Part shown: one piece after another, positions 6,418 to 10,474 of the stretch | Position numbering within the stretch: the first letter of the stretch is position 1 | Layout: each line of letters opens with the position of its first letter | Source of the DNA: Chitinophaga pinensis | GTDB lineage: Bacteria > Bacteroidota > Bacteroidia > Flavobacteriales_D > Crocinitomicaceae | Direction of reading: 5' to 3' | Assembly (NCBI GenBank): GCA_945870115.1 | Contig: CAMBRH010000107.1 | Span: forward strand, 1 to 10,474 | Length of the DNA stretch: 10,474 nucleotides | Position numbers and translations under genes: made by a program | The notes under the pieces: model-generated | What the model was told of the DNA's origin: nothing | What the model saw: only the letters and a program-made list of their open reading frames with translations | The model's database searches: none

Positions 6418-6439
6418 AATAATTAAAATTAACTTAATA

Positions 6440-6447
6440 CAAATATA
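6440..6447 (-). promoter_or_regulatory. Bacteroidota -7 box of the toxin-antitoxin operon (TATATTTG)
   Basis: On the minus strand TATATTTG is an exact match to TAnnTTTG and lies 22 bases before the chosen antitoxin ATG at 6417. A TTTG at 6465-6462 is only 14 bases upstream of it, shorter than the usual -33 to -7 spacing of about 19. The upstream element is therefore weak or absent. The box lies just beyond the menD stop, so the pair has its own promoter rather than depending on menD transcription. Confidence 0.55.
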
Positions 6448-6467
6448 CAAAATAAAATTTTCAAATA

Positions 6468-8186
6468 CTAAACTATTATTTTTTCGAAAAAATCTTTTAG
6501 CAAAGGCTCGTTGTCTTCATTATTTGTAAAAATCTCCATCAATTTTGGTCTTCCTTTTTCTTCATAAGTATAAAACTCTTCCATGAAATTATCGATTTCT
6601 TCTAAATTTTCAGCTCTAAAATATCCTATGTTAAAAGCCTTACAAATAGATTCCGCAGAAAAATTATCGTTGTTAAATACAAAAAAATCATTCAATTCTT
6701 CTGTTGAATCTGGTCCAGGAATAATTTTAAAAATACTCCCTCCTCCATTATTAATTAAAAAAATTCTGAAATTTGGCGTTAAATTGTGATTCCAAAGTGC
6801 GTTGCTGTCGTAGAAAAATGACATATCTCCAGTAATCAAGGTGTTCCAATCTGATTTTTTCAAAAATGAAGCTCCTGCAGCTGTACTTGTGCTTCCGTCA
6901 ATTCCACTCGTACCGCGATTACACCAGTAAGAAATACTTAAAACGGGATCAAAAAGTAAAGAATAACGGATTACCGAACTGTTTGAAAGATGCAAAAAAG
7001 AATTTTCTGGAACGCAATCTAAAATTTGGTTAAAAACTGTTATATCTGAATAATGTGGATTGTTTTCAAAATATTCTTGCGCTTTTTCTTGAATCAAATA
7101 ATCTTTTTGCTTCCAACGTTGACCAAAGTTTTCTCCAAAAGAATTAATCTCAATATTTTTATTTAATTCCCTGAAAAAAATTTGTTCATTCAAGACAAAA
7201 GAATGGGTTAAAGATTGAAAAGTATCCATTAACGGAAAATCCAATCCAATTTTCCACGTTTCTTTCAAATTAGATTTTCTTAAAAAAGCCTTTATTTTTT
7301 TTGAGACAATTGCTCCACCAACAATTATTAATAAATCTGGTGCAAAAAGTTCAATTTCCTCTTCACTGATTGAATTTAATGTTCTATCGATACAATGAAC
7401 GAAACTTGGATTCACCAAATTAGAAGTATTTTCAACCAAAACAATTAAAGATGGGTCTGAACTTAAATTTTTCAGTTCTTCTTTTAGCGCATTGTTTGGA
7501 CTCATTTGTCCGCATAAAATCATTTTTTTTGGAAAATTTTTCCACGATTCTTTTAAATGTTGAATTTGATTGTAGGATAAATTCTGACTTGGAATTTCAA
7601 CTTTTATAGGAACTTTTTTATCCGTTTTTGGAATAAATTGAATTTCTTCCTTACCATACAAAGGTTCATTAAAACCAAAATTAAAGTGAATAGGACCTTT
7701 TGATTCTGAATTTGCCTTTGAAAAACCAGTTGCAATTTCTCGCTTCAAAAACCACGAATAATCTTCTGAAACCAAGGTATCGTCAAAAGTTGCGCTGTAA
7801 TTTATGTGATTTTTGAATAATTGATCTTGAACAATCGTTTGCCCATCACCCTGATTTACCCAAATTTGTGGTCTATCAGCCGTAATCACTACCAAGGGAA
7901 TCCGTTGATAATATGCTTCAGCAACTGCTGGATAATAATTTAAAGGTGCAGAGCCAGAAGTACATAAAACAGCAACTAAGTCTGTCGTTTGTTGCGCCAT
8001 TCCCAAAGCAAAAAACGCAGCTGAACGTTCATCTGGAACAACAACACATTCTATTTCAGGATGTTGATTGAATGCAATGATTAAAGGAGCATTTCTAGAT
8101 CCAGGAGAAACAACAACATGTTTTAAACCGTAATTTACACATAAATCAACAAATAACTGTACATTTTTTTTGGCGCTAGAAATCAT
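6468..8186 (-). CDS. menD: 2-succinyl-5-enolpyruvyl-6-hydroxy-3-cyclohexene-1-carboxylate synthase
   Basis: MenD joins isochorismate and 2-oxoglutarate, with thiamine diphosphate and loss of CO2, to make SEPHCHC in menaquinone synthesis. At 572 residues it is full length. The N-terminal pyrimidine-binding domain has SPGSRNAPL (27-35) and E53 in PDERSAAFFALGMA, the glutamate that activates the cofactor. The C-terminal pyrophosphate domain has RGTSGIDGSTSTAAG (424-438), then GDMSFFYDSNALWNH (453-467) and INNGGGSIFKIIP (478-490), which hold the Mg-diphosphate. R407 in SNSSVIRY and R424 correspond by eye to substrate-binding arginines of the E. coli enzyme. The ATG at 8186 is three bases after the menF stop, so the two are translated from one message and catalyse consecutive steps. 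Nothing appears broken. Confidence 0.97.
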   Translation of the reverse strand: MISSAKKNVQLFVDLCVNYGLKHVVVSPGSRNAPLIIAFNQHPEIECVVVPDERSAAFFALGMAQQTTDLVAVLCTSGSAPLNYYPAVAEAYYQRIPLVVITADRPQIWVNQGDGQTIVQDQLFKNHINYSATFDDTLVSEDYSWFLKREIATGFSKANSESKGPIHFNFGFNEPLYGKEEIQFIPKTDKKVPIKVEIPSQNLSYNQIQHLKESWKNFPKKMILCGQMSPNNALKEELKNLSSDPSLIVLVENTSNLVNPSFVHCIDRTLNSISEEEIELFAPDLLIIVGGAIVSKKIKAFLRKSNLKETWKIGLDFPLMDTFQSLTHSFVLNEQIFFRELNKNIEINSFGENFGQRWKQKDYLIQEKAQEYFENNPHYSDITVFNQILDCVPENSFLHLSNSSVIRYSLLFDPVLSISYWCNRGTSGIDGSTSTAAGASFLKKSDWNTLITGDMSFFYDSNALWNHNLTPNFRIFLINNGGGSIFKIIPGPDSTEELNDFFVFNNDNFSAESICKAFNIGYFRAENLEEIDNFMEEFYTYEEKGRPKLMEIFTNNEDNEPLLKDFFEKIIV

Positions 8187-8189
8187 AAT

Positions 8190-9167
8190 TTACGGATTCA
8201 TAATTTTTTTGACAAAATTAAGCAAAGTTTTGCTCTTATTTTCCGTTTCCAGCCATTCTAAATCAGGTATTGATTGTTTTGTATAACCTCCTCCAAGATA
8301 TAAATAAATGGAATTCTCAAAAATTTGAGCACAACGTAAATTAACATATAATTTTGCTGAATTATCATTCACAAAACCAATCAAACCGGTGTAAAGCCCT
8401 CGATTATGTGGTTCAACAGTATGAATTAAACTAATTGCCTTTTCTTTCGGAAATCCACCAATCGCTGGCGTAGGGTGAATGCTTTGAGCAACTTTCCAAG
8501 GAGAATTATTATTTAATTCAGCTGAAATATCTGTCCGAATGTGTGTAACTGGTCCAGCTTCATAATCGTAAGGTCCTTGAGTCTCAATCGATTTTAAATT
8601 TAATTTCTGGCAGACATCTAAAATATAATCGGTGACAATTTCTTGTTCGAAAATTTCTTTTTCTCCCCAATCTACGTCTTTTTCTTCTAATTTTTTTGTT
8701 CCCGCCAAAGCAGTTGTAAACATGAAATTTTTATGAGCTTCAATTAATATTTCTGGCGTTGCACCAATCCATGTTCCGAATTTTTCACTTGAAACCAAGT
8801 AAATAAATGCTTTTGGATAATTTTCTTCTAATTGTTTAAATAAGTCATGTGCTAAATCAACTTTAAATGGATGTTTTTTGATTCGAGAAAAAACTGCTTT
8901 ATCCATTTGATATAAATTCAAACCATTCAATAATTCATGTGCTTGCAAATAATATTCTCGCGCAGACATGCAATATGGTTCTTCGCTAGAAAAATTAATC
9001 TTTTCATCACCTTGAGATTCATTTTCAGAAAACAAAAAGCATTTGGATAAATCAAGATTTGTAACAATAAAACCTTCCTTAATAGCGCTTGGAATTACTT
9101 CAGAAAAAGTTCCAAATTTTGATTCAATTTCTTTTCCGGGAAAACGATATGTTATAAAATCACTCAA
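8190..9167 (-). CDS. menF: Isochorismate synthase, MenF/EntC type, TTG start
   Basis: This enzyme converts chorismate to isochorismate, the first committed menaquinone step, and feeds MenD directly downstream. The chorismate-binding fold is complete: K90 in MDKAVFSR aligns with the water-activating lysine of EntC/MenF, and E139 in GATPE aligns with the general acid. Also present are LAGTKK (154-159), E176 in FEQEIVTD, HPTPAIGGFP (231-240), EPHNRGLYTGLIGF (252-265), LRCAQ (277-281) and LEWLETE (303-309), with E304 and E176 as likely Mg ligands. The only start upstream of M67 is TTG at 9167, because TAA at 9179-9177 closes the frame. Starting at M67 would remove the conserved N-terminal strand FITYRFPGKE. 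The protein has 325 residues, slightly short, and it lacks the extra N-terminal helix I would expect in relatives. Salicylate or anthranilate synthase activity is unlikely given the menD neighbour. Confidence 0.93.
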   Translation of the reverse strand: MSDFITYRFPGKEIESKFGTFSEVIPSAIKEGFIVTNLDLSKCFLFSENESQGDEKINFSSEEPYCMSAREYYLQAHELLNGLNLYQMDKAVFSRIKKHPFKVDLAHDLFKQLEENYPKAFIYLVSSEKFGTWIGATPEILIEAHKNFMFTTALAGTKKLEEKDVDWGEKEIFEQEIVTDYILDVCQKLNLKSIETQGPYDYEAGPVTHIRTDISAELNNNSPWKVAQSIHPTPAIGGFPKEKAISLIHTVEPHNRGLYTGLIGFVNDNSAKLYVNLRCAQIFENSIYLYLGGGYTKQSIPDLEWLETENKSKTLLNFVKKIMNP

Positions 9168-9213
9168 ATTATTTTTTTAAAAACTTAACATTTAAGCATT
9201 CGTTAATTTCACC

Positions 9214-9238
9214 ACATAGGAACATAGAAAACATAGAA
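9214..9238. repeat. Three tandem ACATAG(A/G)A units
   Basis: In the 127-base gap between the thioesterase and menF, ACATAGGA (9214-9221), ACATAGAA (9222-9229) and ACATAGAA (9231-9238) follow each other at steps of 8 and 9 bases. From memory, 'CACATAGAAACATAG' strings are frequent between flavobacterial genes, so this may be a remnant of a dispersed repeat. It could also lie in the 5' leader of menF. No clear TAnnTTTG box is seen in the same gap. Confidence 0.6.
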
Positions 9239-9294
9239 GTATTTGTTTTTTTCTCGCTTTTGGATAAAAAATATGTTTTATACGACACTATAAC

Positions 9295-9726
9295 TTATTT
9301 AGGATTATTTATTTTTTTTATTAAAACGGTTAATCTTCCTGTGCAAACAAGTTTTGACGTTGATTCATCAAAAATATCTACTTGCCAAACGTGGGTTGAC
9401 TTTCCGACATGAATTGCTTTTCCTACTCCAATCACACTTCCAGTTCGCACACTTCCAAGGTGATTCGCGTTGATTTCTAAACCAACTGGTGCTTCAACTT
9501 TTAAATTACATAACAAAGCAGAACCCATGGAAGCGATCGACTCGATTAATACCGCATTTGCGCCTCCGTGTAACAAACCCATTGGCTGATGTGTTGTTGC
9601 GTTTACGGGCATTGTTGCGGACAAAGAAGTTTCGTTAATCGTAACAAAATTAATCCCCAAATGTTTCATCAAAGTATTTTCACAAAGTGAATTAATTTTA
9701 TCTAAATCTGTTGTATTCCAATTCAT
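9295..9726 (-). CDS. menI: Hotdog-fold acyl-CoA thioesterase, probable DHNA-CoA hydrolase
   Basis: This 143-residue single-domain hotdog protein is closely similar in pattern to E. coli MenI (YdiI), which releases 1,4-dihydroxy-2-naphthoate from its CoA ester in menaquinone synthesis. Shared text includes the N-terminal 'N...NTLMKHLGI', 'MPVNATTHQPMGLLHGGANAVLIES' and 'FDES...CTGRL'. By eye the catalytic set is conserved: Q47 and H53 in THQPMGLLHGG, and E62 in LIES as nucleophile or general base. The gene lies 127 bases upstream of menF on the same strand, next to two other menaquinone genes, which supports this role over the related PaaI phenylacetyl-CoA hydrolase. The gap leaves open whether it shares a transcript with menF. 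Substrate specificity cannot be read from the sequence alone. Confidence 0.85.
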   Translation of the reverse strand: MNWNTTDLDKINSLCENTLMKHLGINFVTINETSLSATMPVNATTHQPMGLLHGGANAVLIESIASMGSALLCNLKVEAPVGLEINANHLGSVRTGSVIGVGKAIHVGKSTHVWQVDIFDESTSKLVCTGRLTVLIKKINNPK

Positions 9727-9763
9727 GCCTTAAAATTAGTTAAAAAATAGAAAAAGTAAAACA

Positions 9764-9796
9764 TTTGCAGAATTAATAACAAATGAGGTATATTTA
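9764..9796 (+). promoter_or_regulatory. Putative promoter of the DNA methyltransferase gene
   Basis: TTTG (9764-9767) and TATATTTA (9789-9796) are separated by 21 bases. This is close to the Bacteroidota pattern TTTG-N19-TAnnTTTG, with A in place of the final G. The transcript would start only a few bases before the ATG at 9806, giving a very short leader, so confidence is low. Confidence 0.33.
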
Positions 9797-9805
9797 CGCT
9801 TTAAT

Positions 9806-10345
9806 ATGAATCCTGAAAAAATATCCATTTCTTACTTTAAAACTCCTTTTGGAGAATTAATTTTGGGTTCTTATGAAGACAAACTTTGTTTGTGCGATTG
9901 GAGATTTCGTAAAATGCGAGATAATGTTGATAGCCGCATAAAAAAAGGTTTAAACACAGACTTCATTCAAAAAGAAACAAAAATTATCAAGGAAGCAAAG
10001 AAACAACTTTCAGAATATTTTGCTGGAAAAAGGCAAACTTTTGAACTTCAAATTTTACTTGTCGGAACTGATTTTCAAAAACAAGTTTGGGAAGAATTAC
10101 TTCGCATTCCATTTGGAAAAACGAATTCTTATTTGTCTTTATCACGAAATTTAAACAATGAAAAAGCAATTCGTGCAGTTGCCTCCGCAAATGGCGCAAA
10201 TGCACTTTCGATTATTGTTCCATGTCACAGAATTATTGGAAACACGGGCGAATTAATCGGTTACGCAGGAGGATTACCCGCAAAAAAGAAATTATTAGAA
10301 CTCGAAAATCCAAGTTTTGATAATCAATTAAATTTATTTGATTAA
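9806..10345 (+). CDS. O6-methylguanine-DNA methyltransferase (Ogt/Ada C-terminal type)
   Basis: This DNA repair protein moves the methyl group from O6-methylguanine to its own cysteine and is used up in doing so. It has 179 residues. The active-site motif is IVPCHRIIG with acceptor C140. At the expected distances from C140 lie R123 (AIRAVA, 17 before, the arginine finger), Y109 (31 before, the phosphate-rotating tyrosine) and N132 (8 before, the hinge asparagine). The N-terminal ribonuclease-like domain (residues 6-85) includes FKTPFGELILGSYEDKLCLCDW. There is no Ada-type N-terminal zinc or AraC domain, so it is a repair-only form. The C-terminus extends past the fold and ends in Q-L-N-L-F-D, which resembles a sliding-clamp-binding peptide. 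It diverges from the thioesterase gene, and the next gene follows after 12 bases. Confidence 0.95.
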   Translation: MNPEKISISYFKTPFGELILGSYEDKLCLCDWRFRKMRDNVDSRIKKGLNTDFIQKETKIIKEAKKQLSEYFAGKRQTFELQILLVGTDFQKQVWEELLRIPFGKTNSYLSLSRNLNNEKAIRAVASANGANALSIIVPCHRIIGNTGELIGYAGGLPAKKKLLELENPSFDNQLNLFD

Positions 10346-10357
10346 AATTTTAATTAC

Positions 10358-10474
10358 ATGAAAAGAGATATTTTCCAAATGGCATTAGTCGTTAAAAATT
10401 ATGATGAGGCAATCAATTTTTACCTAAATAAACTAAATTTTAATTTAATTGAATATAAAAAAATAAGTGAAACA
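10358..10474 (+). CDS. VOC/glyoxalase-fold protein, N-terminal 39 residues (partial)
   Basis: The frame opens with ATG 12 bases after the methyltransferase stop and runs to the window edge with no stop. The visible text, MKRDIFQMALVVKNYDEAI followed by NFYLNKLNFNLIE, is the first beta-alpha-beta unit of the vicinal oxygen chelate fold. A strand ends in 'ALVVKNYDEAINFY' and a helix leads to 'LNF.LIE'. Members include glyoxalase I, fosfomycin-resistance enzymes and dioxygenases, and the visible part does not choose between them. The usual first metal ligand position after the opening strand is Q7, which would fit some metal-binding members. Close spacing suggests it is co-transcribed with the methyltransferase gene. 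Confidence 0.75.
   Translation, partial: MKRDIFQMALVVKNYDEAINFYLNKLNFNLIEYKKISET

Noticed and set aside
6418..6450. Longer antitoxin start at 6450 adding MYICIKLILII
   Set aside because: The added residues are encoded by the promoter box itself, are hydrophobic and unlike an antitoxin N-terminus, and would lie upstream of the predicted transcript start.
6583..6789. Plus-strand open frame of 68 codons opposite menD
   Set aside because: It is a shadow of the menD frame with no recognisable features.

Overview
The window looks like chromosomal DNA of a flavobacterium-type member of the Bacteroidota. It is very AT-rich, genes lack Shine-Dalgarno-like leaders, and TAnnTTTG-type -7 boxes occur upstream of several genes. 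The proteins also fit this group: a lipoprotein with a C-K-K-E-E start, a sigma/anti-sigma pair whose anti-sigma carries a beta-barrel, and flavobacterial-type MenF and MenD. The genus cannot be told from the sequence alone.

Left part (1-4680): an envelope-signalling region. A secreted protein with glycosidase-like features runs off the left edge on the minus strand (from 442 down). A secreted protein of unknown function lies on the plus strand (689-1573). Facing it is a three-gene minus-strand operon whose two junctions are both 4-base ATGA overlaps: an ECF sigma factor (4623-4048), a protein with a short cytoplasmic segment, one inner-membrane helix, a roughly 175-residue low-complexity linker and a C-terminal outer-membrane beta-barrel (4051-2714), and a PKD-domain lipoprotein likely to be surface exposed (2717-1602). 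The middle protein has the architecture of the dual-membrane-spanning anti-sigma factors described in Bacteroides. The main result of this reading is that the sigma operon and the gene at 442 share an identical three-part promoter, ACCCAACCTTTT / N12 / CGTGTA / N5 / TTAGAAA. All 25 defined positions and both spacings match, while the spacers differ. This points to sigma autoregulation and names the secreted protein at 442 as a candidate regulon member.

Middle part (4690-6450): a seven-helix membrane protein with an AraC-type DNA-binding domain, then a ParE/RelE-type toxin-antitoxin pair joined by a GTGA overlap, with its own promoter just inside the end of menD.

Right part (6468-10474): menaquinone biosynthesis on the minus strand, namely a MenI-like hotdog thioesterase, isochorismate synthase (menF-type, TTG start) and menD. 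Diverging from it on the plus strand are an O6-methylguanine-DNA methyltransferase with a C-terminal QLNLF sequence resembling a sliding-clamp-binding peptide, and the start of a VOC/glyoxalase-fold protein cut by the window edge. There is no gene-free stretch longer than 300 bases. I saw no tRNA, rRNA, CRISPR array or insertion sequence.
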